Origin: Pseudomonadota bacterium
GTDB taxonomy: Bacteria > Desulfobacterota > Desulfobulbia > Desulfobulbales > JAGXFP01
NCBI GenBank assembly: GCA_018814305.1
Contig: JAHJAA010000029.1
Coordinates: 1 to 42,372 of the forward strand
Direction: 5' to 3'
Length of the DNA: 42,372 nt
Shown here: one piece after another, positions 1 through 6,866 of the stretch
How positions within the stretch are numbered: position 1 is the first letter of the stretch
How the letters are laid out: each line of letters begins with the position of its first letter
Notes under the pieces: model-generated
What the model saw: the letters and a program-made list of their open reading frames with translations, nothing else
Told to the model about the DNA's origin: nothing
Databases searched by the model: none
Program-made: the position numbers and the translations under genes

Positions 1-297
1 ATCAAGTCCGGCAAGAATCTGCCCGTCCGCTTTGACAAACAGGTAATGGGAGTTGATATAGTCTATGCTTTCCTGGTTGAGTTTCGGTAAGATGGTCGAT
101 TGGGTGAGATCTACGGCACGATAGAGCACCTTCGGTGGGGTACCTAATTTTTTGATCGTCCCTGCCGCCAACAGGGATTTCAAATGCCGGTGCACCATTT
201 GAGTGCTGATTCGAAGAGCCCTTGCAATGTCAGATGGGCCGATTGGTCCACGATCAATAACCAGGGTTTGAATATGTTGCTTTGTCTCAGTCTTCAT
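1..297 (-). CDS. Winged-helix HTH protein, N-terminal part (runs off left edge)
   Basis: Reading leftward from an ATG at 295-297 the frame stays open for 99 codons to the window edge. The N-terminus reads MKTETKQHIQTLVIDRGPIG, followed by a helix-turn-helix (SDIARALRISTQMVHRHLKS) and a wing-like LLAAGTIKKLGTPPKVLYRA. This is the arrangement of MarR/ArsR-like winged helices that precede an effector domain. The next segment (YINSHYLFVKADGQILAGL) resembles the linker seen in some HTH-Fic proteins, but that is inference and the effector lies outside the window. TAGTTTA repeats sit directly upstream of the start, which suggests autoregulation. The gene would be a DNA-binding regulator or the DNA-binding part of a toxin/antitoxin-like protein. 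Confidence 0.6.
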   Translation of the reverse strand, partial: MKTETKQHIQTLVIDRGPIGPSDIARALRISTQMVHRHLKSLLAAGTIKKLGTPPKVLYRAVDLTQSTILPKLNQESIDYINSHYLFVKADGQILAGLD

Positions 298-304
298 CGT
301 TTTC

Positions 305-327
305 AGTTTAGTATAAACTATAAACTA
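305..327 (-). promoter_or_regulatory. Candidate operator: TAGTTTA repeats upstream of the HTH gene
   Basis: On the minus strand two head-to-tail TAGTTTA units (321-327 and 314-320) are followed by an inverted half-site, ACTAAACT, reaching 305. This lies 8-30 bp upstream of the HTH start codon. Tandem plus inverted half-sites next to the start of a DNA-binding protein fit an autoregulatory operator overlapping a -10 region. No experimental support is available. Confidence 0.4.
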
Positions 328-401
328 TGTCAAGCAGGGCTGTTAAACACAGAGAGGGAAAGGGACAAATTATCATAGAACTTCCATTCAACTGGAGATG
401 A

Positions 402-617
402 GTCAAGCAAAGACGCGACCCCTTTTATTCTTCTCAGGGCAAATTCCTTTACTACAATCTGCCGTCGCCGCCTATCCGCAACCTACGCAATTTGCTGTCA
501 CTGAAGAAAAAGCTGAAAGCTCATGAGCACAGCACCAGAATGCGGATCAGAAACCATCTGGTGAGCCAATTTTTCCAGGAACTGGAGGGGCCCAGAGGGA
601 CGTTGTTTAATTGTTGA
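402..617 (+). pseudogene. Transposase remnant, possibly IS110-like
   Basis: A short open frame with no plausible start follows an in-frame stop at 399-401 and ends with TGA at 615-617. It contains LPSPPIRNLRNLLSLKKKLK and MRIRNHLVSQFFQELEGP. The pattern 'LRxLLxxKKKLKxxxxxxxMRIRNxL' resembles the central arginine/lysine-rich part of IS110/IS1111-family transposases. The catalytic domains on both sides are missing, so this is a decayed fragment. The family assignment is tentative; that it is a gene remnant is more secure than which element it came from. Confidence 0.35.
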
Positions 618-623
618 ATTAAG

Positions 624-866
624 CTATGAACTCCCAATAATTTCTTCAATCAACCCAGGTGATTCGTCCAATATTTGGGTGCCGCGGCGGACGACGTGGC
701 TGACGGCGGAACGTTGGATATTGAGCAATTTCCCTACCTCTGTACCAGGAATAGCCAGTCTCCGCACGGCTATGGCGCTCAGAATATCTCGGGCTTTTTG
801 GTGGGTATTCTGTTTTTTACTAGGAGGCGCTAATTCAACCCCTAAGGAGAAATACTCATAGTTCCT
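624..866 (-). pseudogene. C-terminal remnant of a REP-associated tyrosine transposase (RAYT)
   Basis: The minus-strand frame is open for 80 codons from an in-frame TAA (867-869) to TAG (624-626). It reads KKQNTHQKARDILSAIAVRR and then GTEVGKLLNIQRSAVSHVVR. This matches the DnaA-like helix-turn-helix tail of RAYT/Y1 transposases, which typically run 'ARD(I/L)L..AVR.L...GTEVG+LL.I.+SAVS..V+RG'. The catalytic HUH and tyrosine part is absent and the fragment begins inside the last codons of the neighbouring TPR gene. It therefore looks like a truncated transposase left by rearrangement, and may relate to the palindromic repeat at 23007-23112. Confidence 0.55.
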
Positions 867-2766
867 TTAGCAAATGCCCCACAACAGACGGATACAAGTG
901 ATTTCCATCAAGATGACATTCGGTCCCAGATCTGTTTTCCTGGTCTCTTGAAAATGCATAAACATCCAGAATTGGAATATTTTCAGATAAGACTTTATTT
1001 TCCACGGCCTGATTGAATAAAGCCAAAACTTTTTCAAACAACTTTCGGTCACTCTCTGCCACATCTTCTTGTTCGACTAACCTCCTTGAAACATTACAAA
1101 TTATTGGCACTATTTCCTTGGAGCCAGCTACGGATAATATATAATCCAGGTATCCCTCCACTAAGGAAATAATTGACTCAGCCAGATCTATTTTATTGTT
1201 TTTATAATGTTTTATTATTCCTTCTTCAATGCGGCAATCGATTTCCCCAAACATAAAAACAACGATAGATCCCGAGGGAATACTCTCTATTGTTTTTTCA
1301 AATTCATATTTATATCTGTTTTTATCATTATTCCCAAGATGCCAGGCCTTACATCCCATTACTAGTTTCGCTTCTGCACGGTAATCAACACCTTTGAATG
1401 TAACTTTTGTATTTGCTGCTGCTAAACAATGACTATCGCCGACAATATAAACGACAGGAAGGTCTTCATCTTTTACATATCGCATCGGGTTCGCTTCTCC
1501 GTACTCAACAAGTTTACTGAGAAACTTTTTATAAGGAACAAAAAATCTTTTATCTTCCCTGGTTAATCTTTCAGCACTAATCGAGATGCGTTTAAGATAT
1601 TTCCGGCAAGCATTGATATCATTGTTAATCCAGGAAATTATCGCCAAATACGTTTGAGCCAATAGATAGTCAGGTCGAAGAACCAATGCCTGGGAAAAAA
1701 TAGTAACAGCTTCGATAATTTTTCCCTGGGCTTTATAAACAAGTCCCAGTTCAATGTGCGTTTTATAGTCTTCAGGTCTTATGATCAGCGCCTGCTGATA
1801 GCTGACAGCTGCCTCATCAAGACACCCAAAGTGAACCAGAGCGAGTCCAAAACTCAAGTGCGAATCCGCACTGTCGGGAGATATCTTGAGCAGTTTACGA
1901 AATATGGAAATTGAATCTTTCTCCATACTTGCGGCAAGAAAGGAATTTCCCAGGCCAATCAAGGCGGTGGGATTATTTGGATCCCTGGCCAAAGCGTTCT
2001 TATAAAAACTAATTGCCTCTTCCAGCGGTTGTCTCGGGGCCAAGTTTAACCCTAACGTGCGACCCAAATTATAGTAAGCTTCAACAAAATCAGGGCGGAT
2101 TTGCAAAGATTTTTTAAACTGTTCTATCGACTGGTCGATATCTCCCGATCTCATCAGAGCGCCGCCAAGGTTGTAGTATGATTCAGCACTCCCCGGGGCT
2201 ACCTTCACAAGTGTCCTGAGGGTAGCAATTGATTCCTCGTATAAGTCGATAGAGAGAAGGGCATTACCCAGACGCGTGAGCAGAAAAGAATTTTCCGGCT
2301 CAAGAGACAGTCCCCTTTTATAATAGCCAATAGCTTCCTGTACTCGTTGGCCTTGCTCCAGATTTAACGCCAAATGGATAATTGTCGGCAAGAAATTGGG
2401 GTTGAGCTCAAGGGCCCTTAGGTGACAAGCCTCAGCAGCATCATGATTTTTCCTGCTAGAATAAATATTCCCCAAGTTCAGATGATAGAAGTAATGATCA
2501 GGGGCAACCGAAATAGCTCTGTTGATACAATCAATGGCATTAAGATCATCCCCTCTTTGATGGTATGACATTCCCAACAGATGCAGGGCATCAGAGTGCT
2601 TTTGATCTAAGTCTAAAATCGTCCGGCAACAAACTTCAGTTTCCTTGAAACGACCGGCCTGATAGTGGGTAAACCCCAGTTGAAACAGGTCTTCGCTTTT
2701 TGGGCTTTTAGAGGGGGGCCTTTTAACTTTATTTTTTTGTTTTTTAAGAATTTTTTTATTAGTCAT
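856..2766 (-). CDS. TPR-repeat protein with C-terminal SGNH/GDSL-like domain
   Basis: This 636-residue protein has a lysine-rich N-terminus (MTNKKILKKQKNKVKR) and then about ten tandem tetratricopeptide repeats over residues ~25-400, with typical units such as 'YYNLGxALxxxGxxxxSIxxFKKALxxxPD'. The C-terminal ~200 residues carry IVGDSHCLAA near the start and LDGNHLYPS near the end. These resemble the GDS block and the DxxH block of SGNH hydrolases, with FMFGEIDCR between them. TPR-SGNH proteins often sit in polysaccharide or sulfotransferase-like loci, but the substrate here cannot be inferred. There is no signal peptide. The gene is visibly more AT-rich than the genes to its right and is flanked by transposase remnants, which suggests horizontal acquisition. 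The start ATG at 2764-2766 has only a weak ribosome binding site. Confidence 0.75.
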   Translation of the reverse strand: MTNKKILKKQKNKVKRPPSKSPKSEDLFQLGFTHYQAGRFKETEVCCRTILDLDQKHSDALHLLGMSYHQRGDDLNAIDCINRAISVAPDHYFYHLNLGNIYSSRKNHDAAEACHLRALELNPNFLPTIIHLALNLEQGQRVQEAIGYYKRGLSLEPENSFLLTRLGNALLSIDLYEESIATLRTLVKVAPGSAESYYNLGGALMRSGDIDQSIEQFKKSLQIRPDFVEAYYNLGRTLGLNLAPRQPLEEAISFYKNALARDPNNPTALIGLGNSFLAASMEKDSISIFRKLLKISPDSADSHLSFGLALVHFGCLDEAAVSYQQALIIRPEDYKTHIELGLVYKAQGKIIEAVTIFSQALVLRPDYLLAQTYLAIISWINNDINACRKYLKRISISAERLTREDKRFFVPYKKFLSKLVEYGEANPMRYVKDEDLPVVYIVGDSHCLAAANTKVTFKGVDYRAEAKLVMGCKAWHLGNNDKNRYKYEFEKTIESIPSGSIVVFMFGEIDCRIEEGIIKHYKNNKIDLAESIISLVEGYLDYILSVAGSKEIVPIICNVSRRLVEQEDVAESDRKLFEKVLALFNQAVENKVLSENIPILDVYAFSRDQENRSGTECHLDGNHLYPSVVGHLLKEL

Positions 2767-3452
2767 TATTACTGCTGTCTCATAAATTCAAGGGGACACT
2801 ACGCTACAAATTCTATGTCCAGGTAAAATCAACTTGCCATACCTTGGAGGGCATGTCGATCAGATCTGTGCCGAGACCTATGCCCTTTTTCTTCTTTGGT
2901 TTTGGCTGTCATCTGAACCAGGCCTGTCTTGAATTCCACAGGTAAGCGTCTACAACGTTTCACATACTAATGAAGATCAGCTCCCACCGTCAAGCAGTTC
3001 TGTTCCAACATGGTCGATCAAGATAAACATACATTTTGGATGGGAGAAATAGTAATCTCAGAGACGGGATATCCCCAAGAGCTATATCAAATAAATAACC
3101 CCATCTTGAAAGGTTGAAAAAGCCCGCCCAATGGGCCCATCCACCACCTTTTCCGAGCCTTCAAAACTGCCCGACCTTCCACAAAAAAAAATAATAAAGA
3201 GTCCATTGAAAAAATATATTTTGTCGAGCTTATATTTTACTTGCATTCCTGAACAAGTGAATCTATAAGGGGTTGTAATAGCATCGATTCAGATTGATAA
3301 TTTAAATCAAGAAATCAATGCGTTAAAAGTTTTATAAATTATAAAAACAGGGAACGTTTTCAGTGGGTCACCACAGGAGACTCCAGTTCCCTGATGAACA
3401 CCATAAACCTTCCGGCGATGATCGGATAAAACGTCCCCTTGAGGAGCATAAA
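2767..3452. other. Long non-coding interval between the TPR gene and kamA
   Basis: No credible gene was found on either strand in this ~690-bp AT-rich interval. A possible promoter for the downstream cluster lies at 3206-3236 (TTGAAA, then TATATT, with a 19-bp spacer, which is longer than optimal). Short minus-strand open stretches around 2820-2960 could be decayed coding sequence but match nothing I recognise. The frame upstream of kamA is open from 3363, but the ribosome binding site favours the start at 3453. Confidence 0.4.
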
Positions 3453-4760
3453 ATGGCCCAAAAACTTGAGACCGCAGAAAAGGAAGAACCCCCATCCTCT
3501 CTTTGTGAAATCAGCGAGACAAACGAGGAACCTCCTGACCTCTCCTCTACGTCAATATCCCTGCCGATTTTTCGTCGTTCCACCCCTGACCGCCCCACCA
3601 TCCTGCCATTTCCGATTCATCGCCGGCATCTTGCCCCAAAAGAATCAAAGAGCAGAGCCTTCCGAAAAAAATTCTACCCTGCCATCAGCAGCAAGGAATG
3701 GAACAGTTGGCACTGGCAGGTGGCCAATCGCATCCGCACTGCCGACCGCTTGCGGTCAATGATTGCCTTAAGTGATGAGGAAGAACGGGCCCTGGCCCAA
3801 TCGGCCATCAAGCTGCCCTTTGCGGTGACCCCTTATTACATGAGCCTGATCCCGGCGGATGACCCTCTGCATCCCATCCGGCGGGCCGTGGTTCCCACCG
3901 AGCATGAATTATTCAAAGGCCCGGGCGAGGAAGACGATCCCCTGGGCGAGGACAATCAGAGCCCGGTGCATGGACTGATCCACCGTTACCCGGACCGGGT
4001 CCTCTTCCTGGTTCATGATTTCTGTTCCACCTATTGCCGCTACTGCACCCGCTCGCGGGTGGTGGGGCATGGCAGCATCAACGCCAGCCAGAGCCGACTG
4101 GAAAAGGCCATCCAATACATCAGCCAGACCCCGACCATCCGGGATGTCCTGCTGTCCGGCGGGGACCCGCTTCTGTTGAGCGACGACAAACTCGAATGGC
4201 TGCTGGCCCGTCTTCGCCTCATCCCCCACGTTGAGGTCATCCGGCTCGGCACCAAGATCCCGGCGGTCCTCCCCCAAAGGGTTACTCCCAAACTGGTCCG
4301 GATGCTCAAGCGCTACCATCCGCTGTGGATGAGTCTCCATTTCATGCATCCTGATGAATGTACCCCGGAAACAACCAAGGCCTGCGCCATGCTGGCCGAT
4401 GCCGGAATCCCCTTGGGTTCCCAGACGGTTCTCTTGAACGGGATCAACGACACTGTTGAGACCATGAAGAGCCTGATGCACGGACTCATGAAGATGCGGG
4501 TCCGGCCCTATTATCTCTACCAATGCGACCCGATCACCGGCTCCTCGCATTTCCGCACCCCGGTCACCAAGGGCCTTGAAATTATCAAGGGTCTGCGCGG
4601 CCATACCACCGGGTATGCCGTTCCAACCTACGTCATCGATGCCCCCGGAGGCGGAGGGAAAATCCCCTTGTTGCCGGAAGGGGTCATCGGCCGCGAAGGC
4701 GATAACCTGCTGCTTCGTAACTTTGAAGGCCGCTGTTTTCGCTATCCAGACCTCCAATAA
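3453..4760 (+). CDS. kamA: Lysine 2,3-aminomutase family radical SAM/PLP enzyme
   Basis: The predicted reaction is L-lysine to L-beta-lysine using S-adenosylmethionine, a [4Fe-4S] cluster and PLP. The protein has 435 residues, near the ~416 of clostridial KamA. The cluster motif is C191-x3-C195-x2-C198 (HDFCSTYCRYCTR). The PLP lysine is K403 in DAPGGGGKIP. D359 (YQCDP) and D396 (IDAPGG) have the same spacing to the PLP lysine as the two aspartates that bind the lysine side-chain amine in clostridial KamA (D293, D330, K337). In glutamate 2,3-aminomutase these positions are changed, so lysine specificity is favoured; that last step is inference. The start was chosen at 3453 because GAGGAG (3441-3446) is well placed; an upstream in-frame ATG at 3363 lacks such a site. 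Genes for two ATP-grasp ligases and an acetyl-group enzyme follow on the same strand. Confidence 0.88.
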   Translation: MAQKLETAEKEEPPSSLCEISETNEEPPDLSSTSISLPIFRRSTPDRPTILPFPIHRRHLAPKESKSRAFRKKFYPAISSKEWNSWHWQVANRIRTADRLRSMIALSDEEERALAQSAIKLPFAVTPYYMSLIPADDPLHPIRRAVVPTEHELFKGPGEEDDPLGEDNQSPVHGLIHRYPDRVLFLVHDFCSTYCRYCTRSRVVGHGSINASQSRLEKAIQYISQTPTIRDVLLSGGDPLLLSDDKLEWLLARLRLIPHVEVIRLGTKIPAVLPQRVTPKLVRMLKRYHPLWMSLHFMHPDECTPETTKACAMLADAGIPLGSQTVLLNGINDTVETMKSLMHGLMKMRVRPYYLYQCDPITGSSHFRTPVTKGLEIIKGLRGHTTGYAVPTYVIDAPGGGGKIPLLPEGVIGREGDNLLLRNFEGRCFRYPDLQ

Positions 4761-4784
4761 AACGTGTACCATTAAATAAGTTCA

Positions 4785-4821
4785 GTTTGCCGGATTGATT
4801 CACTCGATCAATCCGGCAAAC
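4785..4821 (+). terminator. Perfect 15-bp hairpin between kamA and the first ATP-grasp gene
   Basis: The arms GTTTGCCGGATTGAT (4785-4799) and ATCAATCCGGCAAAC (4807-4821) are perfectly complementary around a 7-nt loop. The run after the stem is only mildly T-rich (GTTCCAAATCTCTTTTA). It could be a partial terminator, an attenuator, or an mRNA-stabilising or processing hairpin that sets different expression of kamA and the downstream genes. Confidence 0.5.
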
Positions 4822-4859
4822 GTTCCAAATCTCTTTTAACAGACAGGGTTTTTTATCTA

Positions 4860-5846
4860 ATGAATATCGGCATTACCTACGACCTGCGTTCCGACTACCT
4901 CGCTCTGGGCTTCAGTGAGGATGAAACCGCGGAATTCGACCGCGACGACACCATCGTCGCCATTGAAAAGACCCTTAACCAGCTTGGTCACACCACGGAA
5001 AGAATCGGCCATATCCGTCACCTCACAACCGCGCTGTCGGCGGGGAGACGATGGGACCTGGTCTTCAATATTGCAGAAGGGATGTATGGCATCGGCCGGG
5101 AGGCCCAGGTGCCTGCCTTACTGGACGCCTATCATATCCCCTACACCTTTTCCGACCCCCTGGTGATGAGCCTGACCCTGCATAAGGCGATGACCAAGAT
5201 GGTACTCCGTGATGCCGGCGTGGCCACCAGCGATTTTCTGCTGGCCCAGGAACTGGGTGACACGGAGAAAATCCATTTCGAACCACCCTATTTCATCAAA
5301 CCCCTGGCCGAGGGAACCGGCAAGGGCATCGGCCCGGATTCGATTATCCGGACTACAGAGGACCTTGCCCCAGGGGTGGCCCGGTTGCTCGCAACCTACC
5401 GGCAACCGGTTCTGATCGAACCCTACCTTCCCGGGCGAGAATTTACCGTGGCTCTGCTCGGCACAGGCAGCGAGGCCCGAGCCATCGGCTCCATGGAGGT
5501 CATTCTTTTGGCCCAAGCCGAGCAGGGGGTCTACTCGTACACCAACAAAGAAAACTGCGAAGAACTGGTGGAATACCGGCTGGTCTCCGCCCAGGACGAC
5601 CCGGTGGTGGCCGAGGGGGAACGAATCGCCCTCGCCGCCTGGCGGGTTCTCGGCTGCCGCGACGGGGGGAGAATCGACATCCGTTGCGATGCCGATAACA
5701 AGCCGCAATTTATCGAGGTCAACCCCCTGGCTGGAATCCACCCGGAACACTCCGACCTGCCGATCATCTGCACCAAAATCGGTCTTTCCTATACCGACCT
5801 GATCGATAGCATTGTCACTTCAGCCGCCCAAAGGATCTCCCGGTGA
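4860..5846 (+). CDS. ATP-grasp ligase, D-Ala-D-Ala ligase-like (first of two)
   Basis: This 328-residue enzyme has Ddl-like fold landmarks: an N-terminal Rossmann-like segment (MNIGITYDLRSDYLALGF), then 'FNIAEGMYGIGREAQVPALL' with 'IPYTFSDPLVMSLTLHKAMT', the counterpart of the Ddl 'G.yGEdG..Q..L' region. A central ATP-binding region (FIKPLAEGTGKGIG) follows, and a terminal metal/ATP site in 'RIDIRC...PQFIEVNPLAG'. Such enzymes form an acyl-phosphate from a carboxylate and couple it to an amine or amino acid. It is unlikely to be the cell-wall Ddl, because it sits between kamA and a second ATP-grasp gene instead of among mur genes. The stop overlaps the next start (GTGA), indicating translational coupling. 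Substrates are unknown; beta-lysine is a reasonable candidate from context. Confidence 0.75.
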   Translation: MNIGITYDLRSDYLALGFSEDETAEFDRDDTIVAIEKTLNQLGHTTERIGHIRHLTTALSAGRRWDLVFNIAEGMYGIGREAQVPALLDAYHIPYTFSDPLVMSLTLHKAMTKMVLRDAGVATSDFLLAQELGDTEKIHFEPPYFIKPLAEGTGKGIGPDSIIRTTEDLAPGVARLLATYRQPVLIEPYLPGREFTVALLGTGSEARAIGSMEVILLAQAEQGVYSYTNKENCEELVEYRLVSAQDDPVVAEGERIALAAWRVLGCRDGGRIDIRCDADNKPQFIEVNPLAGIHPEHSDLPIICTKIGLSYTDLIDSIVTSAAQRISR

Positions 5847-6853
5847 TCATCGCCATCGTCCATAATCACGTCAATTTGCAGGCGGCCCCCGATGCCAGGG
5901 ATGTGCTGGCCCAGGCCCAGGCCATAGCCGAGAGTCTGACCCGACTGGGACATACCCCGAGGCTTTTTTCCTGCGACCTGAACCTGGCAGCCGTCAAAAA
6001 GGATCTCCAGACGGCAAAACCGGACCTGGTCTTCAATCTGGTTGAGGACCTTGACGGCCAGGGCCGACTGATCCATCTCTTTCCCTTTCTGCTGGACACC
6101 ATGGGGCTTCGCTATACCGGGAGTCCGGCCGAGGTCCTATTGCTGAGCTCCCATAAGACCATGGCCAAGGAGATCATGGAGCGCAACGCCCTGCCGACCC
6201 CACAATGGAACGGGCCCTGGCCGGGCACCGCACCAGGTGAAAAAGACCTCCCCTCCAGGACCGGGCAAAAACGCTGGATCATCAAATCAGTCTGGGAGCA
6301 TGCCTCCCTTGGATTGGACGGTGATTCCATCGTGACCGTCGATTCTTCCGAACACCTGTGGGCCGAGTTGCGCTCCCGCTGCTCACGGCTGGGCGGGGCC
6401 TGCTTTGCCGAAGAGTTCATCGATGGCCGGGAATTCAATCTCTCCCTGATCGCCACCCAGGATGGAGTCGAGGTCCTCCCGCCGGCAGAAATCGTCTTTA
6501 CCGATTATCCCACCGGGATGGCCAAAATTGTCGATTATCAGGCCAAATGGGCCGAAGAAACCTTTGCCTATCAAAACACCAATCGTCGTTTTGAATTCGG
6601 TGGCGAAGACGACCTGCTGCTGGTCCAGCTCCGCCAAATCGCCCATCGCTGCTGGCAGACCTTCGGCTTATCCGGATACGCCAGGGTCGACTTCCGGGTT
6701 GACCTTTCCGGCAATCCCACTATCCTGGAAGTTAATGCCAATCCCTGTCTCTCCCCCGATGCCGGCTTTATTGCCGCCGCCGAACGGGCGGGACTCGGTT
6801 TTGACCAGGTCATTTCCAGAATTATTGCCGAATCCGACCAGGTCGGTCCATAA
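5843..6853 (+). CDS. ATP-grasp ligase, D-Ala-D-Ala ligase-like (second of two)
   Basis: This 336-residue protein is a diverged relative of its upstream neighbour. Visible features are 'VFNLVEDLDGQGRLIHLFPF', 'YTGSPAEVLLLSSHKTMAKE', a central ATP-grasp region containing IIKSVWEHASLGLDGDS, and the C-terminal metal/ATP site 'ARVDFRVDLSGNPTILEVNA' followed by NPCLSPDAGF. The start is GTG at 5843, overlapping the preceding stop by 4 nt, with AAGGA upstream. Two consecutive non-identical ATP-grasp enzymes suggest two successive amide-bond steps or a heteromeric ligase. No transport or regulatory domain is fused. The specific function is not recognised. Confidence 0.75.
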   Translation: MIIAIVHNHVNLQAAPDARDVLAQAQAIAESLTRLGHTPRLFSCDLNLAAVKKDLQTAKPDLVFNLVEDLDGQGRLIHLFPFLLDTMGLRYTGSPAEVLLLSSHKTMAKEIMERNALPTPQWNGPWPGTAPGEKDLPSRTGQKRWIIKSVWEHASLGLDGDSIVTVDSSEHLWAELRSRCSRLGGACFAEEFIDGREFNLSLIATQDGVEVLPPAEIVFTDYPTGMAKIVDYQAKWAEETFAYQNTNRRFEFGGEDDLLLVQLRQIAHRCWQTFGLSGYARVDFRVDLSGNPTILEVNANPCLSPDAGFIAAAERAGLGFDQVISRIIAESDQVGP

Positions 6854-6866
6854 CCCGGAGTCAAGA

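Noticed and set aside
2820-2960. Possible decayed transposase sequence (WQVDFT-like stretch, minus strand)
   Set aside because: Only a few residues resemble an integrase core and stops interrupt every frame, so no assignment is justified.
3909-4772. 287-codon open frame antisense to kamA
   Set aside because: It is a mirror of the well-supported kamA coding sequence in GC-rich DNA; no ribosome binding site or recognisable protein.
6462-6866. 135-codon open N-terminal extension of the GNAT-HDAC-GNAT gene
   Set aside because: It overlaps the ATP-grasp gene in another frame, is proline/serine-rich without domain character, and a good ribosome binding site precedes the ATG at 6867.
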